The notes: a model not told the origin generated them from the sequence alone. DNA of 64,000 nucleotides from Gordonia zhenghanii (GCF_021738965.1 NZ_JAKKOQ010000005.1:367011-431010), one strand, 5' to 3'. Positions 15,801-25,193 are shown, counted from the first letter of the stretch. Made by a program: numbers and translations.

Positions 15801-18308
15801 GTGGGGACCACCGAGACGACATCATCGACGCGCCACCAGCCGACCGTCATCGAGATCCGCGGCGCTCGCGTGCACAACCTGCGCGACGTGGACGTCGACA
15901 TCCCGCTCGGCAGGCTCGTCGGCATCGCCGGACTGTCGGGGTCGGGCAAGTCGTCACTCGCGATGGGCGTGCTGTACGCCGAGGGATCGAGGCGTTACCT
16001 CGAAGCCCTGTCGACCTACACCCGTCGGCGCATCGGTCAGGCGCCACGAGCCGATATCGACGCGGTGTCGCACGTGCCCGCGGCTCTTGCCCTTCGGCAG
16101 CGGCCCGCGTTGCCTGGCCCTCGTTCGACGTTCGGCACGTCGACCGAGCTCCTCAACGTGCTCCGGCTGATCTTCTCGAGGCTGGCCGCGCACGTCTGCC
16201 CGAACGGGCATCGACAGGAGCCGACGTTCAGCGCGGCCGCCGAGGTGCCGATCGTCTGTCCGACATGCGGCGCGAGCTTCCTCGCACCAGGCGCCGAGGA
16301 GCTCGCCTTCAACTCCGGTGGCGCGTGCGCGACATGTGAGGGTCTGGGCTCTGTCCGGCTTGTCGACGACGCGACACTGATCCCTGATCCGACCAAGTCG
16401 ATCGACGACGGAGCCGTCATTCCCTGGCAGGTCTACGGGTTTCGCGTGCAGCCGCAGATCGTTCGCGAGATGGGAGTCCGCACCGACGTCCCGTGGCGGG
16501 ATCTCACGGCCGACGAGAAAGAGACTGTCCTCGACGGTCCCGAAGTCAAGAAGCACATCGCGGTTGCCTCGAAGAAGGGCGTCCATGATCTGGACTTCAC
16601 GTTCCGCAACGCGCGTCTGACCGTCACCGAGGAACTCAAACGCGCCGACACCGAGAAGCGGTTGTCGCGGGTCAGTCGGTTCCTGTCCGAACACACCTGT
16701 CCGGACTGCGGCGGAACACGGCTGTCGCCTGCGGCACGTGCACCGCAGATCGACGGCCAGAACCTGGCCGACGTCACCGGCCTCGCCTTGCACGACGTCG
16801 TCGACTGGGCTCGGAGCCTCGGCACAAAGATCCCCGGCGATCTCCGGCCGATGACCGAGGTCCTGGTGTCGACGCTGATCGGGATGGCGCGACGCCTGGT
16901 GGACTTGGGCCTGGACTATCTGACGCTCGACCGCGCGGGCGACTCGTTGTCGACGGGGGAGCGCCAGCGCGTCCAACTCGCGCGAGCTGTCCGCAACGAG
17001 ACGACCGGCGTCCTCTACGTGCTCGACGAACCGTCCATCGGCCTGCACCCGGCGAACCTCGTCGGGTTGCATGGGGTCCTCGACGATCTCGTGCAGGGCG
17101 GCAACACCGTCGTGATGGTCGACCACGACCCGCAGGTCCTCCGAGCCGTCGACCATCTCATCGAGATCGGTCCCGGTGCCGGAAGCGACGGCGGCCGGGT
17201 GATCGCGCAAGGGAACGTCCATCAGGTGGCCGCGGATCCGAACTCGCGCATCGGCGGCTTCCTCACCGGGACGGAGACCGTCGTCGTACGGGAGAAGTGC
17301 TCTCCGGCAGCGGTATTCGACTTCGGGGCCATCACGATCGAGACCACACCCATGCACACCGTGCACAGTCTCGACGTCGCGATGCCGCGCGGCAGGCTCA
17401 CCGCGGTGACGGGAGTGTCTGGTTCCGGCAAGACGACGCTCGTCCTGGAGAGTCTCGTCCCCGCCCTGCGCGAGCGAATCCCCGAGCACGTCTCCAGGAT
17501 CGACCGCGCCGGGATCGAGCGGGTCGACGTCGTCGATGCGACACCGATCGGCATCAACGTGCGTTCCACCGTCGGCACGTACTCCGGAGCGCTCGACGAT
17601 CTCCGCCGCGCCTATGCCCGCCTCGACTCCGCGCGGACTGCCCTGCTCACCGCATCCGACTTCTCCTACAACACCGGATCTCTCCGCTGTCCGCGATGCG
17701 AGGGGACAGGCCAGATCTCGCTCGACGTCCAGTTCCTGCCTGATGTCGACATCGACTGCACCGAATGTCGCGGTCGCCGATATGCACCACAGGCGTGGAC
17801 CCACCTGCGTGCGTCCGCGACGAAGGAGCGAGAAGTCGCCTTGCCCGATCTGCTCGCGATGTCGATCGACGACGCGTACGTCCACGTCACCGATCTGCCG
17901 TCGGTGCGCACCAAGCTGACCGCACTGCGGGATGTCGGCCTCGGTTATCTGACGCTGGGGGAGGCCACGCCCGCCCTCTCCGGCGGCGAAGCCCAGCGGT
18001 TGAAGCTGGTGTCCGACCTCGGTCGTCGTCAGGACGCGACCGTGTTCGTCTTCGACGAACCGACCGTCGGACTCCACCCGTTGGACGTGCGAACGTTGCT
18101 CGGCGTGCTTCAGCGTCTAGTCGATCAGGGCGGGACCGTGATCGTCATCGAACACGACCTCGACCTGATCGCCAACGCCGATTACGTGATCGACATGGGG
18201 CCGGCAGGCGGAGCCGACGGCGGCCGCGTGGTCGCGACCGGCACTCCGGAGGAAGTCGCGGCGAACCCGCAGAGCGTGACGGGTCGGTTCCTGGCCGACA
18301 CGATCTGA
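15801..18308 (+). CDS. UvrA-like excinuclease ATPase (UvrA2-type)
   Basis: 835 residues, about 100 fewer than canonical UvrA. There are two ABC modules: Walker A GLSGSGKSS near residue 49 with signature STGERQRVQLA, and Walker A GVSGSGKTT with signature LSGGEAQRLKL. Zinc-type cysteine pairs are visible (CPNGH/CPTC, CPDCGG, CPRCEG with CTECRG). Class II UvrA proteins of this size lack most of the UvrB-interaction region and are linked in actinobacteria to tolerance of DNA-binding drugs. No uvrB is nearby. The GTG start has no strong ribosome site. The window begins with the tail of a second UvrA-like gene. Confidence 0.85.
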   Translation: MGTTETTSSTRHQPTVIEIRGARVHNLRDVDVDIPLGRLVGIAGLSGSGKSSLAMGVLYAEGSRRYLEALSTYTRRRIGQAPRADIDAVSHVPAALALRQRPALPGPRSTFGTSTELLNVLRLIFSRLAAHVCPNGHRQEPTFSAAAEVPIVCPTCGASFLAPGAEELAFNSGGACATCEGLGSVRLVDDATLIPDPTKSIDDGAVIPWQVYGFRVQPQIVREMGVRTDVPWRDLTADEKETVLDGPEVKKHIAVASKKGVHDLDFTFRNARLTVTEELKRADTEKRLSRVSRFLSEHTCPDCGGTRLSPAARAPQIDGQNLADVTGLALHDVVDWARSLGTKIPGDLRPMTEVLVSTLIGMARRLVDLGLDYLTLDRAGDSLSTGERQRVQLARAVRNETTGVLYVLDEPSIGLHPANLVGLHGVLDDLVQGGNTVVMVDHDPQVLRAVDHLIEIGPGAGSDGGRVIAQGNVHQVAADPNSRIGGFLTGTETVVVREKCSPAAVFDFGAITIETTPMHTVHSLDVAMPRGRLTAVTGVSGSGKTTLVLESLVPALRERIPEHVSRIDRAGIERVDVVDATPIGINVRSTVGTYSGALDDLRRAYARLDSARTALLTASDFSYNTGSLRCPRCEGTGQISLDVQFLPDVDIDCTECRGRRYAPQAWTHLRASATKEREVALPDLLAMSIDDAYVHVTDLPSVRTKLTALRDVGLGYLTLGEATPALSGGEAQRLKLVSDLGRRQDATVFVFDEPTVGLHPLDVRTLLGVLQRLVDQGGTVIVIEHDLDLIANADYVIDMGPAGGADGGRVVATGTPEEVAANPQSVTGRFLADTI

Positions 18309-18338
18309 GATCCCGCCGGGTGAGATCCGCACCGCTCG

Positions 18339-18722
18339 TCAGACGAACGGCGCGAGGTCGAATCGTCCCCACGCGACGAACCCGAAGAGCGCCAAGAAGA
18401 CGACGTCACCTGCCATCAGCGCCCATTCGCTGCGCCGGAATCGGGTCGTCGCCGCACCCGCCATGAACAGCATGAGGCCGCACGCCGCCAGCGGTACGAG
18501 CACCGGCGCAACGTTCCCCACGGTTGGAAGAACCAGGCCGATCGCCCCGATCAGTTTGATCGTCCCGATCGCCTTGATCTGGCCCGCACTGAAGTCGTCC
18601 ACCCAATGCTGGCTCTCGGCCAACGACCGATACTTCTCCTTCGACATCAGCAACTGACTGCCTGCACCGACCGTGTACGCGACAGCCAGCACAGACGTGA
18701 TAATCCACAGAGTCGTATTCAT
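18339..18722 (-). CDS. DoxX-like membrane protein
   Basis: 127 residues with four hydrophobic helices, the size of DoxX-family proteins. The ATG at 18722 follows AAGGAGG with five bases between; longer upstream starts would run through the divergent promoter. The segment WVDDFSAGQIKAIGTIKLIGAIGLVLP is typical of the family. DoxX proteins are often linked to oxidative-stress sigma factors. This one is divergent from a SigJ-like ECF gene and shares its promoter region, so it is a candidate member of that regulon. Confidence 0.8.
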   Translation of the reverse strand: MNTTLWIITSVLAVAYTVGAGSQLLMSKEKYRSLAESQHWVDDFSAGQIKAIGTIKLIGAIGLVLPTVGNVAPVLVPLAACGLMLFMAGAATTRFRRSEWALMAGDVVFLALFGFVAWGRFDLAPFV

Positions 18723-18737
18723 CAGAACCTCCTTCAT

Positions 18738-18800
18738 GGTTACCTCGGGTCGTGAGGAACCGTCATGAGTACTGACGAACCGAACCGACGAGAGGTAACC
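18738..18800. promoter_or_regulatory. Divergent DoxX/ECF-sigma promoter with nested inverted repeats
   Basis: A perfect 9-bp inverted repeat, GGTTACCTC (18738-18746) and GAGGTAACC (18792-18800), flanks an inner pair CGTCA/TGACG around 18761-18777. GGAACC at 18756-18761 matches the -35 element typical of ECF promoters and lies about 40 bases before the sigma gene start. This suggests autoregulation in both directions; a matching -10 element could not be assigned. Confidence 0.5.
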
Positions 18801-18801
18801 G

Positions 18802-19677
18802 ATGACCGAACACGACGGTCTGGCCGACACCTTCGACGCTGAACGATCCCGCCTGACCGCAGTCGCGTACCGCATGCTCGGATCGCGTTCCGACGCGGAG
18901 GACGCGGTCCAGGAGGCGTGGCTCCGGTTGAACCGACACGATCCGAGTTCCATCGACGATCTGGCCGCGTGGTCGACGACCGTTGTGAGTCGGATCTGTA
19001 TCGACACCCTGCGCTCGAGGGCCGGACGCCGGGAAGTCTCGATCGATCACGACTTCCCCGAGGTCGTGACCAGAACTGACGAGCGCTCACCCGAGGAGGA
19101 GGCCGTCCTCGCCGACAACGTCGGCACGGCGCTCCTCGTCGTGCTCGAGACGCTACGACCCGACGAGCGGCTGGCGTTCGTCCTGCACGACACGTTCGCG
19201 GTCCCGTTCGCCGAGATCGCCTCGATTCTGGACAAGTCGCCCGACGCAACCAAGATGTTGGCGAGCAGAGCTCGTCGAAAAGTGCGGGGTGCGCCGCAGA
19301 CGGACGGCGAGCGACACCGGCAGCGCGACGTGGTCGACGCATTCCTCATCGCAGCTCGAACCGGAGACTTCGAGGGCCTGCTTCGCGTACTCGACCCGGA
19401 CGTGACGTGGCGCAAGGTCACCGCTCGCGGCGAGTCGGTGACGATCGGCGCAGATCATGTGGTCGAAACGGTGCGGCGTGGCCAACAATCGCGCGTACTC
19501 GCCGAACGCGTTCTCGTCGACGGACAACCGGGAATCATGTCGTGGAGCCCCGGCGGAAAGCCGATCAGCGTCATGGCCTGCACGGTCGACGACGATCGGA
19601 TGGTCGCGATCACGTCGATCCTCGATCAGCGACGCCTCGCAGACATGACGCTGCCCGAGCCGCCGGTAACGGACTAG
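18802..19677 (+). CDS. ECF sigma factor with C-terminal SnoaL-like domain (SigJ/ECF41-like)
   Basis: 291 residues. Sigma region 2 is LTAVAYRMLGSRSDAEDAVQEAWLRL and region 4 is LRPDERLAFVLHDTFAVPFAEIASILDKSPDATKMLASRARRKV. The remaining 110 or so residues (VVDAFLIAARTGDFEGLLRVLDPDVTW onward) form a SnoaL/NTF2-like domain, the hallmark of SigJ and ECF41 proteins. In those groups the extension, not a separate anti-sigma factor, controls activity. It is divergent from a DoxX gene, and its stop overlaps that of the hydrolase on the other strand (shared CTAG). Confidence 0.88.
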   Translation: MTEHDGLADTFDAERSRLTAVAYRMLGSRSDAEDAVQEAWLRLNRHDPSSIDDLAAWSTTVVSRICIDTLRSRAGRREVSIDHDFPEVVTRTDERSPEEEAVLADNVGTALLVVLETLRPDERLAFVLHDTFAVPFAEIASILDKSPDATKMLASRARRKVRGAPQTDGERHRQRDVVDAFLIAARTGDFEGLLRVLDPDVTWRKVTARGESVTIGADHVVETVRRGQQSRVLAERVLVDGQPGIMSWSPGGKPISVMACTVDDDRMVAITSILDQRRLADMTLPEPPVTD

Positions 19678-20444
19678 CCGGTCACCTCGCCGATTGCGGC
19701 GATGACGCGTTGCCACGCATCCGACGACGGGTCGCCCCACTCCGCATTCTCGACGCCGTCGAGGACATCGAGAGCGACCCGGGCGCCCGCCCGCTCCGCG
19801 TACCGTTTCGACAGTTCGACAGGCACGAGATCGTCATCGGCTCCGTGGAGGACGCGGACGGGAATCGACGAGCTGAGCTCAGCCGGGTCCGCCGCCGCAT
19901 ACGCGTCGGGGACGTCCGACGGCGACCCGCCGAGGAACCTCTGCACGGCGCCGTCGCCGATACCGAGTTCGGCGGCCAATGCCAGATCGGCGATCGGGGC
20001 GAGCGCCACGACAGCCGTCGCCTGCAGATCGTCGGTCTTCCACCGACTGCCGGCGGGCAGGCTCGACCGGCTCGCGGCCCACAGTGCGAGTTGCCCGCCC
20101 GCCGAGTGTCCGACGAGCGTGATCTTCCGCGGAGCCTCGTGGCCGACGGTCCACTCGCGACCGCTCAGTTGAATCTGATCGATGGCAGCGATGACGTCGT
20201 CGAAAGCCGATGACCAACTGCCCGGACCATGCCGGTACCCAACCGACGCGGTCAGATGCCCCGCTGCGGCGAGAGCATGTCCTGCGTCCCAGGTACGGAT
20301 CCGGTCCGTCTCGTTCCAGAACCCGCCGTGCAGCAGGAGGACAAGCGAATCGGTCGCCTCGACGGGCTCGAAGATGTCGGCGATATTGGACGCGTTCGAG
20401 CCGTAGCGCATCGACGCGTCGGGATTCTCCACGGTAGAGGCCAT
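19674..20444 (-). CDS. Alpha/beta hydrolase, kynurenine-formamidase-like
   Basis: 256 residues from the ATG with GGTGAG upstream; a start 17 codons earlier lacks support. The oxyanion-hole motif HGGFW and nucleophile elbow GHSAGG fit the esterase/kynurenine formamidase group of alpha/beta hydrolases, with VRVLHGADDDLVPVELS supplying the likely acid. It should hydrolyse an ester or formamide. It converges on the sigma-factor gene with the two stop codons overlapping. No tryptophan-catabolism gene is adjacent, so the substrate is open. Confidence 0.75.
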   Translation of the reverse strand: MASTVENPDASMRYGSNASNIADIFEPVEATDSLVLLLHGGFWNETDRIRTWDAGHALAAAGHLTASVGYRHGPGSWSSAFDDVIAAIDQIQLSGREWTVGHEAPRKITLVGHSAGGQLALWAASRSSLPAGSRWKTDDLQATAVVALAPIADLALAAELGIGDGAVQRFLGGSPSDVPDAYAAADPAELSSSIPVRVLHGADDDLVPVELSKRYAERAGARVALDVLDGVENAEWGDPSSDAWQRVIAAIGEVTG

Positions 20445-20610
20445 GATCTCACCGTACGACCGATATTCCGGCGCCGTCCTGGTTAGTCGAAACATGTATC
20501 AATCCCGGCGACGTCGCTATGAAACATGGCCTCTGTCGGAAATCCTGAGGGCCGTCCCGGCACGGGTCTACGGTTGAGTCGACAACCCCGACCACTACCG
20601 GGAGCCGTAT

Positions 20611-21396
20611 ATGCGAATCGCCCTGTTCGCCACGTGCATCGGCGACACGATGTTTCCTGAGGCAGTGAAATCGACCGCCTTGGTGCTGACCAGACTCGGC
20701 CACGAGGTGGTGTTCCCGACCGGGCAGACGTGCTGCGGACAGATGCACGTCAACACCGGCTACCAGCCCGACGCGCTGCCGCTGGTGGAGAACTACGTCG
20801 AGTGCTTCAGCGACGAGTCGATCGACGCGGTGGTCGTACCCTCCGGGTCATGCGTGGGGTCGGTCCGTCATCAGCACGAGATCGTCGCGTCGCGCTACGG
20901 GACGTCGATCCTGTGCGACGGGGTCGAGACCGTTAAAGGCAAGACCTACGAGCTCTCCGAACTCCTGGTGGACGTCCTCGGCGTGACCGACGTCGGCGCC
21001 TATTACCCGCATCGGGTCACCTATCATCCCACCTGTCATTCGCTCCGCATGCTGAGGGTGGGCGACAAGCCCCTTCAATTGCTGCGAGAAGTCCGCGATA
21101 TCGACCTCGTCGAGTTGCCGGAGGCGGACTCGTGCTGTGGGTTCGGCGGCACCTTCGCTGTGAAGAACGCCGAGACGTCCACGGCGATGCTCGCCGACAA
21201 GATCCGCAACGTCGGCGACACGGGAGCCGAATACTGCTGCGCGAGCGACTCGTCGTGCCTGACGCACATCGGCGGTGGGATGACGCGCCTGCAGATGGGA
21301 ACCCGGACAGTGCATCTCGCGGAGATCCTGGCGTCGGTGGACAAACATGCAGTGGGCAAGGACGCAGGGACCATGAGCACGGGAACGCGGGCATGA
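20611..21396 (+). CDS. lutA: Lactate utilisation protein A (iron-sulfur, CCG-domain)
   Basis: 261 residues with two cysteine-rich CCG-type motifs: PTGQTCCGQMHVNTG near residue 40 and EADSCCGFGGTFAVK near residue 175, characteristic of LutA/GlpC-like subunits that hold iron-sulfur centres. It is the first gene of a lutABC operon and overlaps lutB by ATGA. With LutB and LutC it forms the non-flavin L-lactate oxidising complex that feeds pyruvate to metabolism. GGGAG lies upstream of the ATG. Confidence 0.92.
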   Translation: MRIALFATCIGDTMFPEAVKSTALVLTRLGHEVVFPTGQTCCGQMHVNTGYQPDALPLVENYVECFSDESIDAVVVPSGSCVGSVRHQHEIVASRYGTSILCDGVETVKGKTYELSELLVDVLGVTDVGAYYPHRVTYHPTCHSLRMLRVGDKPLQLLREVRDIDLVELPEADSCCGFGGTFAVKNAETSTAMLADKIRNVGDTGAEYCCASDSSCLTHIGGGMTRLQMGTRTVHLAEILASVDKHAVGKDAGTMSTGTRA

Positions 21397-22907
21397 CGCG
21401 GGTCGCGCTGCCGACGCCGGCATTTCCGCCACGCGCTCCAGAGGGGGCGGGCAACCTGCGGGGAACCGAGTCGTTCCCGGACGCCGCTCACCACGAGCTC
21501 GCGAACTCCCAGTTGCGCCGGAACATCGGCAAGGCGACGCACACGATCCGCGAGAAGCGGCTGGAAGTGACCGGCGAACTCCCGGACTGGGAGCAGTTGC
21601 GCGACGCCGGTTCGGCGATCAAGACGGATGTGATGAACCGGCTGCCCGAACTGCTCGAGCAGTTCGAGGCTGCGGTCATCGCGCGCGGCGGAGTGGTGCA
21701 CTGGGCGACCGACGCCGTCGAGGCGAACGCGATCGTGACCCGGCTGGTTCGCGAGACCGGCTCGGACGAGGTCATCAAGGTCAAGTCGATGGCGACCCAG
21801 GAGATCGGCCTCAACGAGCATCTCGAATCCGAGGGCATCCTGGCGTACGAGACCGACCTCGCCGAGCTCATCGTCCAGCTCGGCCACGACACTCCGTCAC
21901 ACATTCTGGTTCCCGCGATCCACCGGAACCGGTCGGAGATCCGCGAGATCTTCCTCAACGAGATGCGCGACGTCGATCCAGACCTCGACGACGATCCGGT
22001 GAACCTCGCCGCTGCCGCGCGAAAGTTCTTACGCCACAAGTTCATGACCACACCGGTCGCGATCTCGGGCACCAACTTCGGCGTCGCCGAGACCGGCACG
22101 CTCGGCGTGGTCGAATCCGAAGGCAACGGGCGCATGTGCCTGACCATGCCGCAGACGCTCATCACGGTGATGGGCATCGAGAAGGTGGTGCCGACGTACG
22201 CCGACCTCGAGGTCTTCTTGCAACTGCTGCCGCGGTCGTCGACGGGCGAACGGATGAATCCGTACACGTCGATGTGGACGGGAGTGACGCCCGATGACGG
22301 TCCCCAGAACTTCCATCTCGTGCTGCTCGACAACGGCCGCAGTGCATCATTGGCCGACGGGATCGGGCGGGAAGCGCTGAACTGTATTCGCTGTTCGGCT
22401 TGCCTCAATGTGTGCCCGGTGTACGAGCGCACCGGGGGACACGCGTACGGCTCGACGTATCCGGGACCGATCGGCGCTGTCCTCACTCCGCAGCTCGCCG
22501 GGATGCACGGCAGCCACGACCCCAACTCGTCGCTGCCGTTCGCGTCCAGTCTCTGCGGCGCGTGTTTCGACGCGTGCCCGGTGAAGATCGACATCCCGTC
22601 GTTGCTCGTCGAACTGCGACATCAGAAGGTTCAACAGGCGGCGTTCGGGGCGGAGGCGGCCGCTATGCGGGCGGCGTCCATCGCGATGTCGTCGGCAGGG
22701 AAGTTCACCGCCGCACAGAAGGCCGCCGGGTTGGGCCGTCTGATGGCGGGGAAGAAGGGGAAGATCTCGGCGCTCCCGCCACCCCTGAGCGGCTGGACCG
22801 ACGCGCGCGACATCCCGTCACCGCCGAAGCAGACGTTCCGGCAGTGGTGGAACTCCGATGAAGGACGTCGCGAGATCGACGACGCACGCAAGGAGGCTGG
22901 CGAATGA
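21393..22907 (+). CDS. lutB: Lactate utilisation protein B (iron-sulfur oxidoreductase)
   Basis: 504 residues from the ATG that overlaps the lutA stop. The LUD domain is followed by two [4Fe-4S] motifs, CIRCSACLNVCPVYERTGGH and CGACFDACPVKIDIP. The protein should be the electron-transferring core of the lactate dehydrogenase complex. The C-terminus includes KQTFRQWWNSDEGR, a conserved tail of LutB. It overlaps lutC by ATGA. No lactate permease gene is adjacent. Confidence 0.92.
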   Translation: MTRVALPTPAFPPRAPEGAGNLRGTESFPDAAHHELANSQLRRNIGKATHTIREKRLEVTGELPDWEQLRDAGSAIKTDVMNRLPELLEQFEAAVIARGGVVHWATDAVEANAIVTRLVRETGSDEVIKVKSMATQEIGLNEHLESEGILAYETDLAELIVQLGHDTPSHILVPAIHRNRSEIREIFLNEMRDVDPDLDDDPVNLAAAARKFLRHKFMTTPVAISGTNFGVAETGTLGVVESEGNGRMCLTMPQTLITVMGIEKVVPTYADLEVFLQLLPRSSTGERMNPYTSMWTGVTPDDGPQNFHLVLLDNGRSASLADGIGREALNCIRCSACLNVCPVYERTGGHAYGSTYPGPIGAVLTPQLAGMHGSHDPNSSLPFASSLCGACFDACPVKIDIPSLLVELRHQKVQQAAFGAEAAAMRAASIAMSSAGKFTAAQKAAGLGRLMAGKKGKISALPPPLSGWTDARDIPSPPKQTFRQWWNSDEGRREIDDARKEAGE

Positions 22908-23527
22908 CCTCTCGCGACGTGGTGCTCGGCCGTATCCGTGATGCACTGGAATTGGCGCCGCCTGTGCCCCAGGAGATTCCGCGCGAGTATCGAACCGGAC
23001 GGTCGATGCCGAAGGACGAGCTCGAAGAACTGCTGACCGACCGGTTGGTCGACTACAAGGCGACGGTGCACCCGTGCACCTCTGATGACGTTCCGGGCAC
23101 CGTTGCACGAGTTCTCCACGACGCGGGAGTCAAGCGTGTGGGAGTTCCTGCCGGACTCGATGATTCGTGGCTCGCGGAGTTCGACGGAGAAGTGGTGGTG
23201 GATTCGCCCGACGTACCGGCACCGCAGCTCGACTCGCTCGACGGCGTGGTCACCGGGTCCTGTGTCACCTGCGCCGAGACCGGCACCATCTTCCTCGACG
23301 GCGGCCTCGACCAAGGACGTCGAGCGTTGACCCTCGTCCCGGACCTACACGTCTGCGTCGTCGACCTATCGACAGTGGAAGTAGGTGTGCCCGAGGCGAT
23401 CCGACGACTCGTTCCAGAACGCCCGACCACGATGATCAGCGGGCCGTCAGCGACTTCCGACATCGAGTTGCAACGCGTCGAGGGCGTCCACGGCCCCCGC
23501 AACCTCCACGTGATCCTTGTCCGCTGA
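22904..23527 (+). CDS. lutC: Lactate utilisation protein C
   Basis: 207 residues of the LUD-domain LutC type: start MTSRDVVLGRIRDALEL, then GSCVTCAETGTIFLDGG, a central loop that in LutC/YkgG proteins lines the active site, and the terminal PSATSDIELQRVEGVHGPRNLHVILV, which is diagnostic. It completes the lutABC operon. The operon is followed directly by two 46-base direct repeats. Confidence 0.92.
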   Translation: MTSRDVVLGRIRDALELAPPVPQEIPREYRTGRSMPKDELEELLTDRLVDYKATVHPCTSDDVPGTVARVLHDAGVKRVGVPAGLDDSWLAEFDGEVVVDSPDVPAPQLDSLDGVVTGSCVTCAETGTIFLDGGLDQGRRALTLVPDLHVCVVDLSTVEVGVPEAIRRLVPERPTTMISGPSATSDIELQRVEGVHGPRNLHVILVR

Positions 23528-23531
23528 CCGC

Positions 23532-23629
23532 GCCGCTCCTTTGTAGTTGGTTGAGCGAGCGAAGCGAGTCGAAACCCCCGGCCGCCGCTCCTTTGTAGTT
23601 GGTTGAGCGAGCGAAGCGAGTCGAAACCC
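23532..23629. repeat. Two 46-bp direct repeats with palindromic core
   Basis: Identical 46-base copies at 23532-23577 and 23584-23629 have a 52-base period. The core is TTGAGCGAGCGAAGCGAGTC, whose GCGAGCGAAGCGAG part is repetitive in itself. A third decayed piece (GGTCAAGCGAAGTCGACC) follows near 23635. They fill the gap between lutC and the convergent LLM gene. A related unit occurs at 30131-30186, so this looks like a dispersed intergenic element of the genome. Confidence 0.85.
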
Positions 23630-23666
23630 TGGCCGGTCAAGCGAAGTCGACCCCCCACTCAACCTC

Positions 23667-24530
23667 TCAGATCAACGCGCCGGCCAGCGCCCGGAACTCC
23701 TCCGCGGGGAACTCTCCGACGTTGCCGCCGTTGAGGACCTGGATCGTCACCTCGTCCGCGCCGGCGGTGTAATGCGTCTCGATGCCTGCCGTGACGTCGT
23801 CGATCGATCCCCACGGGATGAGAGCGTCGACGAGCCGATCGCTTCCGCCGTCAGTGAAGTCGGCGTCGGTCCAGCCGTAGTTGCGCAGATTGTTGGTGTA
23901 GTTCGGCAGCGCAAGGTACCCGGTCGTGTACTGCCGGGCGGTGGCGCGAGCGGTGGCCGGGTCGTCGTCGAGGACTACCGCGACTTCGGGTGCCAGGAGA
24001 GCATCCGGTCCGAGGGCCGCACGCGCCGCGACGGTGTGCTCGACGGTGGTGAAGTAGGGATGTGCGCCAGCCGAACGGTCGCGTGCCAGTTTCAACATCT
24101 TCGGTCCGAGCGCGGCGAGTACTCGTTGCTCAGGTGTCTGTCCAGCGGCGTCGAGAGCGTCTAGGTACTCGACCATCTTCGAGTACGGCTTGCGGTACTT
24201 GGCGCTGTCGCCGTCCACGACGACGGCATGACTCGCTCCGAGTCCGAGCAGGAATCGGTCGGGGTGGTCGCGCGTCGCGGAGTCGGTGAAAGCGGCAGCG
24301 TCCGCCGCCGGAACGTGCCAGATACTGGCGATCCCGGTGGCGACCCCGATCTCCGTCGTCCCGTCCAATATCTCGCGGAAACGTGCTGGCACATGCGAAC
24401 CGAAGCCGGCGGACGACCAGATCCTCGAATAGCCGAGACTCTCCAGTTCACGCGCGGCGTCGACGACAGCGGTCCGGCTGTCACCCGCGAGGAAGAATGG
24501 TTGCCACACACTTACGCGTCGTTGAGTCAT
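23667..24530 (-). CDS. LLM-class F420-dependent oxidoreductase
   Basis: 287 residues of the luciferase-like monooxygenase fold: LESLGYSRIWSS, VATGIASIWH, LLGLGASHA and LAALGPKMLKLARDRSAGAHPYFTT. The AGAHPYF segment is typical of the TIGR03620-like F420-dependent group common in Mycobacteriales. It should transfer hydride between F420 and an unknown substrate. On its strand TAGCGT lies six bases before the ATG with no ribosome site, consistent with a leaderless transcript. Confidence 0.85.
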   Translation of the reverse strand: MTQRRVSVWQPFFLAGDSRTAVVDAARELESLGYSRIWSSAGFGSHVPARFREILDGTTEIGVATGIASIWHVPAADAAAFTDSATRDHPDRFLLGLGASHAVVVDGDSAKYRKPYSKMVEYLDALDAAGQTPEQRVLAALGPKMLKLARDRSAGAHPYFTTVEHTVAARAALGPDALLAPEVAVVLDDDPATARATARQYTTGYLALPNYTNNLRNYGWTDADFTDGGSDRLVDALIPWGSIDDVTAGIETHYTAGADEVTIQVLNGGNVGEFPAEEFRALAGALI

Positions 24531-24698
24531 GACTCGACGCTACCTGCACCTGCGCGTCGAAGGGACTGAGTAGTCGTCACGGACCACACCACGACCGCGT
24601 GTTGCCAGAACGGCAAGAACCCGGACACGTTGTGCCGACAGCACTGAGACTGAACGGTGTACGACGACGCGCTGACGCGAGTAGGAAGAAGGAATCGC

Positions 24699-25193
24699 GT
24701 GCCTCCCACCGAACGGCGACGCCGTGACACCCCGCCACCACGAACGGGCAACACGGAGGTCGAGGTACTCCGCGGCTTCCTCGACTACTTGCGTTCCTCG
24801 ATCGCAGCGAAGGTCGACGGCGCTCCGGAACCCCGAGTCCGGACGGCTGCGGTGTCCTCGGGCACGAACCTTCTCGGCGTGCTCAATCACTTGACGTTCG
24901 TCGAACGTGCGACGTTCCTCGGCGAGGCCGTCACTGACTGGCCGGCGACGTTTCGAGCTGCGTCATCGGACAGCGTCGCCGATGTGCTCGCCGCCTATCG
25001 CGATGCCACGGCACGAGCGAATGAGGTGCTCGACGGGTGCACTGATCTCGCTGCACCTCTTCCACGGCCTCAGCCTGGGAAGCGGGCGCCGAGCGTCCGA
25101 TGGGCGCTGGCCCACATGATCGAGGAGACCGGTAGGCATGCCGGCCATGCAGACATCCTGCGCGAACAGATCGACGACACCACTGGGCGCTGA
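24699..25193 (+). CDS. DinB/DUF664-family protein (mycothiol-transferase-like)
   Basis: 164 residues from a GTG with AGAAGGA upstream. Segments LLGVLNHLTFVERATFLG, DVLAAYRDATARANEVLD and SVRWALAHMIEETGRHAGHADILREQID match the four-helix DinB/DUF664 fold, with the metal-site histidines in NHLTFVE and ETGRHAGH. In actinobacteria such proteins are often mycothiol-dependent transferases. The substrate is unknown. It is divergent from the LLM oxidoreductase. Confidence 0.8.
   Translation: MPPTERRRRDTPPPRTGNTEVEVLRGFLDYLRSSIAAKVDGAPEPRVRTAAVSSGTNLLGVLNHLTFVERATFLGEAVTDWPATFRAASSDSVADVLAAYRDATARANEVLDGCTDLAAPLPRPQPGKRAPSVRWALAHMIEETGRHAGHADILREQIDDTTGR

Noticed and set aside
15954..18077. 707-residue open frame antisense to the UvrA-like gene
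   Set aside because: It mirrors the high-GC codon structure of the real gene and has no domain-like sequence; the plus-strand frame carries Walker and signature motifs.
23532..23629. Possible CRISPR array
   Set aside because: Only two repeat units with a 6-base gap, far too short for spacers, and no cas genes anywhere in the window.
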